From contig CM119264.1 of NCBI GenBank assembly GCA_051294375.1, forward strand, positions 3,019,575-3,083,574: a stretch of DNA of 64,000 nucleotides. Reading direction: 5' to 3'. This document shows positions 32,601-45,769 of the stretch, piece after piece (positions within the stretch are counted from its first letter, which is position 1; each line of letters starts with the position of its first letter). Origin of the DNA: Paraspadella gotoi. Lineage: Eukaryota > Chaetognatha. A program made the translations under genes and the position numbers. The notes beneath the pieces are model-generated. The model searched no databases. It worked only from the letters and a program-made list of their open reading frames with translations, and was not told the DNA's origin.

Positions 32601-35600
32601 TTCTTGGCGACATTGAAATTTTCACCGTGTCATTCAATTCTTACTTATTATGTCTTTCAAAATATCGATCGTTTCTAACCTTTATTATAAGTATAAACTC
32701 TCGCTTTTTAAAAAAAACCTCTTCGCCATCAAACGGAGAAAAATATAATTCCTTGTTCTCATCTCTCTCATCTTATTTCTCATCTCATTACCCTTCGTTC
32801 TCGACTCCGCCCATCGGATTAATGCTTTTTTTTCCAGGGTTATTTCTTTTGCATGTTATCTGACCGCGAACTTACGATTCTTGGTCTGACGCTCTGCGCC
32901 GCCGCCGCCGCCGCCCGCCGCCGCTAGACTTATCATTCTATTTTCCGATCCATACGCCCTTATTCCTTTTATCACTCCTCGTTGACCCACCTCGACCACT
33001 CCTTAAGTTTCTGTACTGCCTGTAAAACACCCATTCGCTCCTCGCGTCATTACTCTCTACCCGCTCCATCGCTTCCACTCTTATTATATCTCTTTCTTTA
33101 CTCCACCGCCCCATTCTCCAATTACTCCTATGGACCGCTCCTTCTGTTCTCCTTAATCACTTCCTGTGACACTCAACCACCCAGCTCCTATCGCTTTCCG
33201 GCCCCTCATTATATTCTCTTTTCTTAACTCCACCGCCCCCATTCTTCCGAGTTAACTCCTTCCAGATGACCGCTCCTTTCGTTTCCCTTTGATCACTCCT
33301 GCTCCTTGACCAGCTCTCAACCACCCCTTACGTTTTCTGTCTGCCATGTAAACACTCCATGTCTCCTCCGTTCATTACTTCCGTACCGCTCCATCGCTTT
33401 TCTCGCTCATTTATATCTCTTCCTTTACACCATCCGGCCCCATTTTCTACCATTACTGCCTATGACCCGCTGCCTTTTGTTTCCTTTTATCACTCCTGTT
33501 GACCACTCGACCATCCCTTAGTTCTGTTCTGCCTGTAAACACCCCACTGCTCCTCCGTCAATTACTTCCTACCGCCCTCCATCGCCTTACCGCCTCATTA
33601 TATATCTCTTCTTACTCCACCCCCCATTTCTCCATTACTCCTGATTGAACCGCTCCTTTGTCTCTTTACTTGATCAATCGATATCCTTTTCTTCATCATC
33701 TTTGAGTCTTTATTTCTTGTGTCCTTCGATTTTTTTTCGCCAAAAAATTTATATTTTATCTGCTGAAACATAACAGTTATAACAGTTAAACAGTTATCCA
33801 TTCATTAACTACTAACTATGATAGCAAGCTTTCAATCTTTCCAAGGAGTCTAGTTTATTTCATTCCGGACCAGTATCTAAATTTCTGTAAGAGATACATT
33901 CTGGTAGAATAATTACTTAAAATGAGATTTCGAGATCTTCATTCAATTTCTCATGTTGCATATTATCAGTTTAGTAAATCATTTTTAAGCTGCAATTTGA
34001 TTTTGCTTACTGTATATTTTTAGGCAGTATACTTTGAATTTACATTACTTTATCTATATTGTTTAGCTCAGTTTAACGTTAGTTCGTAGATTAATTTTGT
34101 GGCATATTTGATAGATTAATTTATGATTGTTCATTAATGAGTGAGAGTTTATCGTCTCATCCCTGGCTGACCTTTTCATAACTCGAAAATCACCTTTATT
34201 ATTCAAAGGTGAAATCAATGGTCGAGCTTGGCAGTCAAATGGGAAAACTACTCTCATGTTACGAGCTCCCATATCTCTGAGTTCTTGCTCAATGTATTTC
34301 AAGTGTTTGAATGAGTTTGTATTAAATAAACGAATAATTATAAATAATTATGTTTCTATTTGTATTTAGGTTATTTAGCTATTGTAATAATTCTCAGCGT
34401 AAACTATATGAAATGCAGGCGCGAACAGCACTATCCACTGAAGATATAAGTAATACCATAAGTAATATAATATTTAATTCATACATCCTGCAGTCCCACT
34501 CCTACATTGCTATTAATAAATGATGTGATATATTATTAATTGTTTCAGATTGTAAGTAAGTTCATTCACTCTAACTTTTCTCTATTTCGGCCTTAAATAA
34601 TTAACTTCCCTTCTGCATGATTCTCTCCCTGCCCTTCCCTTCTCCCCTCCCCTTCCCCCTTCCTCTCCCTCTGCCTCCCCCCTTTCCTCCGATTTTTCTC
34701 CCTCCCCCCTTCCTCTCTCTCCCTCCCCCTTCCTCCCTTCTCCCCCTTCCTCCTTCCACCTTCCTTCCAGTTGCCCCACAGGAACCATCGGCCGCCAACA
34801 CCCAAAAGCAAATCTGCCTGCACGAGGTGCGAGCAGTGGGAAAATTCCCGTAACGTAAAGGCATCGAAACGGCCTGCTATGTGGAGTGTCCGGCCGGGTG
34901 AAAAGGCCGTGCCGACGCCCGGAAGTCGAGCCGACCGAATTGTCCGGTCGGGACGTACAGTCTGGAAGGGAGACCCGGATGTTCTATCTGTTCCCGGAGG
35001 TGAGGTTTTTGGCCGAGGCTAATTATTTGGGGGCGTAGAACAACAAACAAAAAATAAAAAAAACCAGAAAACATAATCAGAAAAACTCAACGAGACACAA
35101 AAAACAAAAAACGATGAGCTTTAAAAAGAAAAATAAAAAGGGGGCCGGAAATGTTTTCGTTTGACTTTTTTGTTCGGACTGCATTTAGTCGAAGAAATTG
35201 TGATCTGAAGGGAAGATTTTGAGCTTCAAATTCGGCCGCCAGTTACTTTCGGTCCAATTGGGAATCGAGGAAAAGAAATAATGAAAGTATTGGAAATACG
35301 GAACAATACCAAGAAAATACGTACAAAAAAAATTTGAAAGAATTAAATTAAGAGATATGGATAAATATAGTAATAGATTATATAAAAAAAATATCTTCTT
35401 CGGTTTCAATATTTGTTGCTTTTATAAGGCCATGAACATTTAATTAATTTACTCTCTCTCAAAAAAAAAAACACAAAAAAAACAAAACTTGTCTGATTCG
35501 CAAATGCAAATCCCGATTATAAGAGGCCTATTAAATTTCTACTATCAAATTTTTTTTTGTCCAAAACTTATAAACGAAATTAATGTTCAAACTAAAACAT

Positions 35601-36191
35601 AAAGATTAAAACACTTTTCACTTTCTATTATTCACGGACTTACTTTCTCGCAAATGCCCCCACGTCCGTCTCACCCCAAATGTCCAACCCTGCCTCCTTT
35701 TAGGCTTCAAATGCTCCTCGACCTCTCTGTCCCCACGCCTTGCGACAACGGCGAGATTTCTCCCGAACGGCAGGCGTCGCTTGCGAGGCGTAGCCGACGG
35801 GCTATCGATGCCCCTTTCCCTCCACGGCAACGCCCATCAATTGCGTTTGCCGGAGAGTACAGTGACGAAAAGTTGGTATACTTTAATTTAGTTGTTTAAC
35901 GTTAATTATTAAAAAATTTAAGTTTTTACATTACTTTTTTTAAAAATAAAACAATTCGACTCTACCATTTTCCCATACTTTTAGCTACTATGGTTTCCTC
36001 CACAACTACCACCTTTATTTCCCGCTTTGAAAATGTCTTTCCTTTTCATTCATTGGAAAATTAATTGTTAAAACAACTAGTAAAAACAATTCCATTTGAT
36101 TTCAATACATTTTTTTTTATTCGTTTCGCTGAATAACCGAGTAGAGCGGACTTTTGATTGGCCCCTCAGAGCCCTCTCGCGTTCTGCACCT

Positions 36192-36222
<31 letters not shown>

Positions 36223-39200
36223 GTCGTCGTCGTCGTTCTGTTTCCCTTTTATCTTTTTCGTCACGTAACAGTTATCGGTTAGTTTCTTGACTCTTGCTTT
36301 CCTATCTTCCTTTACCTCTTTGACCTTAGTTTTCCATGCCCGATTTAAACCTTTAATTTCCATGCCTCCTTTTTTTGCCTTTCATTTTCCATGCCGCCGA
36401 TTTTTGACCATTTCATGTCCATGCCTCGTTTTGACCTTCATTTCCATGCCTCTTTTTTTTGCCTTTCATTATTAATTCTATACCTCCATTTCTTTTCCAT
36501 GTGCAGGATTGTCTAAAATCTTTAACAGCCACTTCCTGCACGGACATGCCCGTCTGGCTCCTACTGCCGCTCGGATCGGCGAGACCCACATCATGTCCCG
36601 ACGGCTTTTCGCGGGCGAGGGTCGGACGGAATGCAAGGCCTTGCGGAGCGGGGAAAATATTGCGACAAGCACCAAAGAAATGATTGCCTCGTTCGCGGAA
36701 ATATCGGAGGGCCGCGGCATGAGTTCGTGCTCTGGTAAGTCAATTTAATTAAATTAAATCAATCAGCTCTATAAATAATTCCATCAATTGATGAATAATT
36801 AAACAATCTACTCATCAACAATCCATCACCCCATTCCATCAATCAATCAATTCAATCGATCGATCGATCGATCAATCAATCAACAAACAATGAACTTTTT
36901 CTCCAAGCCATGTCCGACGTTACACATGTGCCGTCTACTGGCGGTCGGCTCAGCCTGTACGTGCGGACTGGGCACGTACCGCTTGGGCGAGTCCTACGGC
37001 GATTGTGCAGCTGTGTCGATCGGCTTCCTCTTGTCCGACCGCGGATCAGATGGCCCGATCGAGTTGTTCCGCCTTGGATTCTATTCGAGCACCCAACGGA
37101 TCTCACGATTTGCCTGTTGTCCTGCGGCGTGAGAGACAAGGGCAGGGAAGATAACAAAATCGATAAAAGTTGTTGTGATAATTATTAGCGATTAATTTTG
37201 ATAATTGTGCAAGATTAATGGTTAATTTTAATTTATAGTGATAATAGTCTAATTTGTATACATTGCCCTTTGCTGTTTCTTGCTTCCTCGATAGTTCCTC
37301 AGTACCATAGTAGTAGACGAGCCGCGTGGTTATGTCAACGTGAAAACCAAAGAGGATTTAGTCTGAGGATATTTAAGACAAGAAAAATTTGAAAAAAGAA
37401 TTATATGTTGTACGAATGTTCGTGTAACATTCTTCGTTGGAATTCTTAAAATCTCGGACGCACATTGAGCCGGAATTGCATTTACAGCCAGGAACCTGTC
37501 GACTAGTGTATATTTTATTTTTACTTTCACTTGAGTCTGTAGCAATAAACATTAGTTAACTTAAGATATAAAAAATTTATCGAAATTGCGTCACTCCTTA
37601 TTTTATTAATAATTGTTTAATTCAAACATACAAAACCAAAAATATCCAAATAAAATCTAAAACGTCTTCCCGCATTTAAAAATCAGGCTTGCAGCTGTCC
37701 GCGCCAAAGGACGGGAGTTCAAAACGAGCCCTGTCCGTGCAGGCAGCTACGCTCTGTCCGGATCGCGCTTGTACGCCGCTGCGCCGCCCGCGTAAGGCTT
37801 GTCCTTACCGAGACAGGCCTATTCAGATTGACTGCGAACCTGTGCACGTACGCTCTAGGTAAGGACGAAGGGGAAAAAAGGGGAGGGATGTTTTTCTTTT
37901 CTCTTTATCTTTTTTTAACAACAACCACAAAAACACAAACCAACAACAACTTCTTTTCTCTAACCTTCCCCTCCTCCCACCTTCGCCCCCCCCCCGCAGC
38001 GGTTCTGCCCTCTCTGTCAAGTCTGCCCGGCGGGGGTCGGCCTTGTCGCGCCCGACGGGCCTGCGGATTTCATTCCGTATGCCGTTATGCTGGCGCACCG
38101 TTCGCCGTTCCTCAGGGTTCGACCTAGTTGCGTTTCGTGCCCCAAGGTATACCACTGCTTCCAACACGGACAATCGATCTGCAGATTTAAGTGTCCACTC
38201 AGGGTCGTTTTCAACCGGGGGTCCAGGCTGAGTGCAACCCAGTGCGCTGCTGAGTGAGGATTTTGAAGGAGGGAAGACAAAGGAAGAAAGGAAGAAAGAA
38301 AGAAGTAGAAAGAAAGAAACAAAATAGAAATAAAGAAAGATAGAAAAAAGGAAGAATAAAAAAGGAAAAGAGTGACGAATTAGAAAAAAAAAAGAAAGAA
38401 AGGAAAAATGAGTATAAAAGATCGAGTAAAAAAAAAGAAATAAAGAAATTCAAAAATAAACAGCGATCAAAAAGTTAGTCTTGCCCTCCAACACTTCAGC
38501 AGCCAATACATGCCCATTTCACGACCAACGGGACGAGTCTTACGCCTGCCCGAACCGGAAGCTATCTCCACCGGCGCGCGGGCAGAGTGCGTCCAGTGCC
38601 ACCCTGGCTTCGCCTGCCCTAATCCAATACCGTCGCTCCAAGAGGTTTAATTCTTATAGTCATTGTCGTGGTCTTCTGTCATCTACTTATTGTTAATTGT
38701 TTTATTGACATTGTATTTTGTAATACTTAGTAAGTAGTTAATACACATTTTTTAATTTGTTGATCGTCGTCATTTAATTAAGATTAGGTTCTTCTTTCTA
38801 TTCCACTATTCAGATCTCCTGCTTGCCAGGCACCTACTCCCCAGGGTGGCGAGCCGGCTTGTCTCCATGCCCTCAGGGATCCCACTGCACCATCGCCGTC
38901 CTTCACGCACCTCGAGTGCCACCGTTTGGGAACCTACGAGCCCTCGGCCTCGGCGGGCCAACTGGCAGCCTTTGCGAGGCTGGATTTCTCGGTAGGAATT
39001 GGGAATCTTCATGTTACTACTGCTACATTTGTATTCATTCTAATATATTGTTCATATGACATCGATTTCAGAATCTGTCCCTAATTTCTAAATTTTACAT
39101 TACTAGATCTATATTTACATTTGTTGGTTTACTTCCTCCATAAATATTTTATTCATTCTATATTCCATAATACCATCTATTCAATCAGTCAGTTGCTCCA

Positions 39201-40969
39201 TAATCTTCTTTTTGAATATTAGAATATCTCATATCTATTACAGCAGTATCATTTAATTTTATGTATATTGACCTCTATCCGCCCCAACAGCCATTTATTC
39301 ATTTATTCCTGTATTCATTTCCATTCTTTACGCTATCCCTCTTATCAATCACTCTATTCATCCATCATTCATTACCCTTCCAGTTCCGTTTTTCCCTCCA
39401 TATCATTCTGTCCCTCCATTGCTCTATCCATCCATTCCCATTTACTTCAGATTGCCCTCTCTAACAAATTCTCCGATGAGTCTCTTGCGACGATGGCGAA
39501 TATTCAGAGCGCCGGCCGCGAACGCCGATGTTCCTCCTGCACATCGCGGGCTACTCTGCAAAGCAGGCGTGCCACTGTGCCCGATCCCTCCAAGCGGGGA
39601 CGTGCCAAGGTATCGCTATTCTATGCTTTTTTTCTGGGTGCATAGGGGGCGGAGCATCTCCTTGCCCGAGTGGACCAGTCTCTCTCTGTTACGTATGTAT
39701 GATTATGTAAGTAAATAAACATTGACATCTCCCATTTTTGATCAGCCCTGCCCGTCGGGAACGTACGCCCCTTCCACCGCCTCCGCTACCTGCTCTCCCT
39801 GCCTCAAGAATCATCGCTGCCCCGAGGAAGGCACGGCGACCCCCACGGAATGCCCCGCGGGCACCTACAGCCCCGACGGTGCGATGGGCTGCGATGTTTG
39901 TCCTTTGGGCAGCGAATGTCCGGGGGCGAGTCCGGAGAGGCCCATCGCTTGCAGCAACGGAACGTATGCGGACAAAAAGGGTGAGAAGATTAAACGTTAG
40001 CAGAAATATTTATTATTTCAAAAGAAATTTGTTTTTATTAGTAGATGAAAATATATCTAACGCCTAATGCAACGAAAATCAAGTAATTACGTTGAATAAA
40101 ATCCAAGAAACAAAAAACTCAGCAGAACATTCGAGCAGATTGCGATGGCAAAGAATATGTACAATATCCTCCTCTTCCTCTCACCCTCCTCTTCCTCTTC
40201 CTCCTCATCTCTCCTCTTCTCCTCCCCTATCTTCTTTCCCCCTTCTCTTCCTGCTTCCCCATCCTCTTCCTCTTTTCCTCTGTCCTCTTTCCTCTCCGTC
40301 CTTTCTTCTCCGCCTTTCTTCCTTTTCCCCCTCCGCTTTCCTTCCTCATCTTCTCCTCTTACTTCTTTCGCACCTCCTACCTTCTTCTTCCCCCTATCTT
40401 TTTTCCCCGCTCCTCCTCCTTCCTTCCTTTCCCTTTACTTCTTATCCCCTCCTCTTCTTCTCCTCCTATTTCTCTTCCCCTCCTCGTTATATCTCCTCCT
40501 CCTGTTCTCTTTCCCACTCATCTTCCTCTTGCGGATTACTCTTCCCCTCCTCTCTCTCCTCCTATTAGTTCCCCTCCTCTTCCCCCTCCCCTCCTTTCTC
40601 TCCTCTTCCTTATTCCTTCTTTTTCCTCCCGTATCATACCTTCTCTTCCCTATTAATCCATACCCCCTCGCTCTTCTACCTCTCTCTTCTTTCATCCTCC
40701 ATTACCTCCTCCACCTCCTGCCCCCCCCTTCTCCCAAGGCCTTACCTCGTGCCAACCCTGCTCTGCGGGTCACACCTGTACTTCTTCCTCCACGACGCCG
40801 TGCTCGGCGGGAACGGCGTCATCGACCGGCGACGCTGCCTGCCATCCTTGCGACGCCGGCGCCTTCGCGGCCGAAGATGGCGCCGCCGCCTGCGTGGATT
40901 GTCCGATGGGGTTCGGCTGCGGGGAGAAGAACAAGTCGCCCGTCGGGTGAGTTTATTATTGGAGGTATT

Positions 40970-41056
<87 letters not shown>

Positions 41057-41828
41057 CTCTTTCTTTCTCTCTTTCAATTTATCCTTCTATAGATGTATCT
41101 TTCTTTCTTCCCCTTTTAGTTTCGTTATTTTTTTCTGTCTTGTTTTTTATTTCATCCTTCCGTTCGTTTCTTAGTTCATTCATTCATTCATTCATTCATT
41201 CATTCATTCATTCATTCATTCATTCATTCCATTAATTCTTTTTTACCTTTTTTCATTTTTTCTTTTGTTCCTTCCTTCGTTCATTCGATCTTTCGTCTGT
41301 CACTTTGACCCAACTTTTTACTTTTTTCCTTTCCCTCTCCCTTCCTCTCCCCTCGCCCTGACCTCCCCTCCTTTTCCTTTCTTCCTCTCGCCTCTCCCCT
41401 CCTCTCCCCTCGCCTTTACCCCCCTCCTTTCCTTTTTTCCTTTCATCCCTTTCTTTCCCTCGGCCCTTACCTCCCCTCCTTTCCTATTTTCCTCTCCCTC
41501 ACCTTTCTTTCCCCTCGCCCTTACCTTCCCTCCTTTCCTTTCTTCCTTTCATTCCCCTTCCCGCTCCATTAATTTCTCTCCTCGGGGCGGCGTCGGCTGT
41601 CGGATGCGTCACCGTGTTTTAATGGATACTGGTTGCTAGGGACTCACCTTACGATAACATCGGGTCTCTCGGTGCGTCCGTCTGTCTGGATGTCAGGTTG
41701 ACTGTCTGTTTTGGATGTCTTTCTTTCCATTTGTCTCGGTCTCTGTGTCTTTCTGCTAAATTATCTTTCTGTCTCCCGCATTTCCCATTTGTCTGTCGTC
41801 TGTCTTTCCGCCCTTCCTCAGTCCCCAC

Positions 41829-41863
<35 letters not shown>

Positions 41864-44800
41864 CTCTCTTCTTCTCTCTTCTTCTCTCTCCTCTCTCTTC
41901 TCTCTCTCTCATCTCTCTCTCTCTCTCTCTCTCTCTCTGTCCCTCTGTCTGTCTGTGGGCCTATCCGTCTGTCTCGATCTGTCTTTAGGCGTTTGGCAGT
42001 CGAGTGTGTCGACCTTGAGAGTTGATCTGGTTGTAAAGATGAGGTCGAATGTCCTTTCAGGCAGCTCAACTTAATATTTAAAATATATATAAAATTGAGG
42101 AAATAATAATAAGAATAATATTAAATATCGGACATGTTTCGACTCTTATCTTGAGCCTTCATCAGCGGAAAAACTTTGCCGTTGCCAAAACCAAAAAAAA
42201 ATTGTTTCCTCAATTTGAATCAAACGCAACGAAACCGAAAGGAATTCACATAATGTCTACCAATCAAAATTTATATCTAATATAAAATTTTAAAAAATAG
42301 AGGATTTAGTGCTTCCTTACTTCCTATTATGAAAATGTCAAAAATCACAGACGATCGCTAATGTTAATATACTCAAATATACCCTCTTATACGTACAGTA
42401 GATTAAATACATGACCAATTCTGGGCGACATTGAATATTTTCACCGTTTAATTCTATTATATTCTTAAAAACGACTTTTAACCTATTATAATATACTTCG
42501 CTTTTAAAAAAAACCTTTCGCCATCAAAGGGAAAATATAATTCTTTTCTCTCTCTTATTTTTATTTCTCATCTCATTACCTTCGTTCGACTCCGCGCATC
42601 GATAACTTTTTTTCCAGGGTTTTTTTCTTTTCATGTCTGACCGCGAACTCGATTCTTGTCTGACCGCTCTGCCGCCGCCGCCGCCGCCGCCGCCGCCGCT
42701 AGACTTATCATTCTATTTTCCGATCCATCGCCCTTTTCCTTTATCACTCCTGTGACCACTCGACCACTCCTTAGTTTCTGTCTGCCCTGTAAACACCCCA
42801 TTGCTCCTCCGTCATTACTCCTACCGCTCCATCGCTTTCCACCTCATTATATCTCTTCTTACTCCACCGCCCCATTTCTCCATTACTCCTATGACCGCTC
42901 CTTTGTTTCCTTTATCACTCCTGTGACCACTCAACCACCCAGCTCCATCGCTTTCCGCCTCATTATATCTCTTCTTACTCCACCGCCCCATTTCTCCATT
43001 ACTCCTATGACCGCTCCTTTGTTTCCTTTATCACTCCTGTGACCACTCAACCACCCCTTAGTTTCTGTCTGCCATGTAAACACCCCATTGCTCCTCCGTC
43101 ATTACTCCTACCGCTCCATCGCTTTCCGCCTCATTATATCTCTTCTTACACCACCGCCCCATTTCTCCATTACTCCTATGACCGCTCCTTTGTTTCCTTT
43201 ATCACTCCTGTGACCACTCGACCATCCCTTAGTTTCTGTCTGCCCTGTAAACACCCCACTGCTCCTCCGTCATTACTCCTACCGCTCCATCGCCTTCCGC
43301 CTCATTATATCTCTTCTTACTCCACCGCCCCATTTCTCCATTACTCCTATGACCGCTCCTTTGTTCTCTTACTTGATCATCGATATCCTTTCTTTCATCA
43401 TCTTGAGTCTTTATTTCTTTGTCTCTTCGATTTTTTTTCGCCAAAATTTATATTTTATCTGCTGAACATAACAGTTATAACAGTTATAACAGTTATCCAT
43501 TCATTAACTAACTAACTATGATAGCAAGCTTTCAATCTTTCAAAGTCTAGTTTATTCATTTCCGGAGTATCTATTTCTGTAAGAGATACATTCTTAGAAT
43601 AATACTAAATGAGATTGAGATTTCATCAATCTCATTTGCATATAGTAGTAAATCATTTTAAGTGCAATTGATTTTTGTACTGTAATATTTTTAGGCATAT
43701 ATTTGAATTTTACATTACTTTTCTATATTGTTTAGTAGTTTAATTGATTCGTAGATAATTTTGTGATAATTTGATAGATTAATTTATGTCATTAATGATT
43801 GAGAGTTTATCTCTATCCTGGCTGACCTTTTCATAACTCATAAATACTTTATTATTCAAAGGTGAAATCAATGGTCAGCTTGGATCAAGGGAACTACTCT
43901 CATGTTAGAGTCCCATATCTCTGAGGTTCTTGCTCAATGTATTAAGTGTTGAATAGTTGTATTAAATAAACAATAATTATAAATAAATTATGTTTCTATT
44001 TGTATTTAGTTATTTAGCTATTGTAATAATTCTCAGGTAAACTAGAAAGGCAGCGCGAGCACTATCACTGAAGATATAAGTAACATAAGTAATATAATAT
44101 TTAATTCATAACCTGAGTCCCACTCCTACATTTCTATTAATAAATTGATGTGATATATTATTAATTGTTTCAATTGTAAGTAAGTTCATTCACTCTAACT
44201 TTTCCTCTATTCGCCTTAAATAATTAACTTCCCTTCATGTTCTTCCCTGCCTTCCCTTCTCCCCTCCCTTCCCCCTTCCTCTCCCTCTGCCTCCCCCCTT
44301 CCTCCATTTTCTCCCTCCCCCTTCCTCTCCTCTCCCTCCCCCCTTCCTCCCTCTCCCCCCTTCCTCCTTCCACCTTCCTCCAGTTGCCCCACAGGAACCA
44401 TCGCCGCCACACCCAAGCAAATCTCCTGCACGAGGTGCGAGGTCGGGAAAATCCCGAACGAGGCATCGACGGCCTGCTTGGAGTGTCCGGCCGGAAAGGC
44501 GTGCCCGACGCCGGAAGTCGAGCCGACGAATTGTCCGGTCGGGACGTACAGTCTGGAAGGAGACCCGGATTGTTCTATCTGTCCCGGAGGTGAGGTTTTT
44601 GGGCCGAGGCTAATATTTGGGGGCGTAGAACAAAACAAAAAAAAAAAACCAGAAAAACAAATCAGAAAACTCAACCGAGACACAAAAAACAAAACGAAGT
44701 TAAAAGAAAAAAAAAAAGGGGGGGAAATGTTTTCGTTTGACTTTTTGTTCCGACTGATTTAGTCGAAGAAATTGTGAAGGGAAGATTGAGTTCAAATTCT

Positions 44801-45722
44801 GGCGCCAGTTATTTCGTCCAATGGGAATCGAGAAAAAGAAATAAAAAGTATTGGAAATAACGAAAATACAGAAAATACGTACAAAAAATTGATAAGAATT
44901 AATAAGAGATATGGATAAATAAGTAATAGAATAGAAAGAAAAAAATATGCTTCTTCGGTTTCAATATTTTCTTTATAAGGCCATGAACATTAATTAATTT
45001 ACTCTCTCTCAAAAAAAAAAACAAAAAAAAACAAACTTTCTGATCGCAAATGCAAACCCGTTTATCAAGAGCCTATTAAATTTCTACTATCAAATTTTTT
45101 TTTGTTGCCAAAACTTATAAACGAAATTAAGTTCAAACTAAACATAAAGATTAAAACACTTTTCACTTTCTATTATTCACGGACTTACTTTCTCGCAACA
45201 TGCCCCCACGTCCGTCTCACCCCAAATTCCAACCCTGCCCCTTTTAGGCTTCAAATGCTCCTCGACCTCTCTGCTCCCCACGCCTTGCGACAACGGCGAG
45301 ATTTCTCCGAACGGCAGCGTCGCTTGCGAGGCGTGCCCGACGGGCTATCGATGCCCCTTCCCTCACGCAACGCCCATTCAATGCGTTGCCGGAGAGTACA
45401 GTGACGAAAAAGGTTGGTATACCTTTAATTTAGTTGTTTAAGTTAATTAAAAAAAATTAAGTTTTTTACATTACTTTTTAAAAATAAAACAATTCGACTC
45501 TACCATTTTTCCATACTTTTAAGCTACTATGTTCGTCCACACTACCACCTTTTTTCCCGCTTTGAAAATGTCTTTCCTTTTCTTCATTGGAAAATATATT
45601 GTTAAAACAACTAGTAGAAAACAATTCCATTTGATTTAATACATTTTTTTTTATTCGTTTCGCTGAATAACCGAGAGAGCGGACTTTTGATTGGCCCCTC
45701 GAGAGCCCTCTCGCGGTCTGCC

Positions 45723-45769
<47 letters not shown>

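Larger units (their letters stand above)
40947..44383. other. 3.4 kb intron with stacked simple repeats
   Basis: Contains (TTTC)n at about 40967-41075, (ATTC)n at 41177-41229, C/T-rich minisatellite at about 41335-41570, (CT)n at about 41830-41938, a hammerhead-like motif at 42130-42165 (minus), (CCG)n at 42671-42699, a 170-bp minisatellite at about 42720-43385, AT-rich unique sequence and a final C/T tract up to the acceptor. No exon was found in it and the flanking phases join correctly. Confidence 0.75.

Noticed and set aside
3260-39690. Tandem paralogues or pseudogenes of the three loci
   Set aside because: Differences are mainly scattered one-base indels with equal density in exons, introns and microsatellites, and the blocks abut gaps. 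This fits read error better than evolution.
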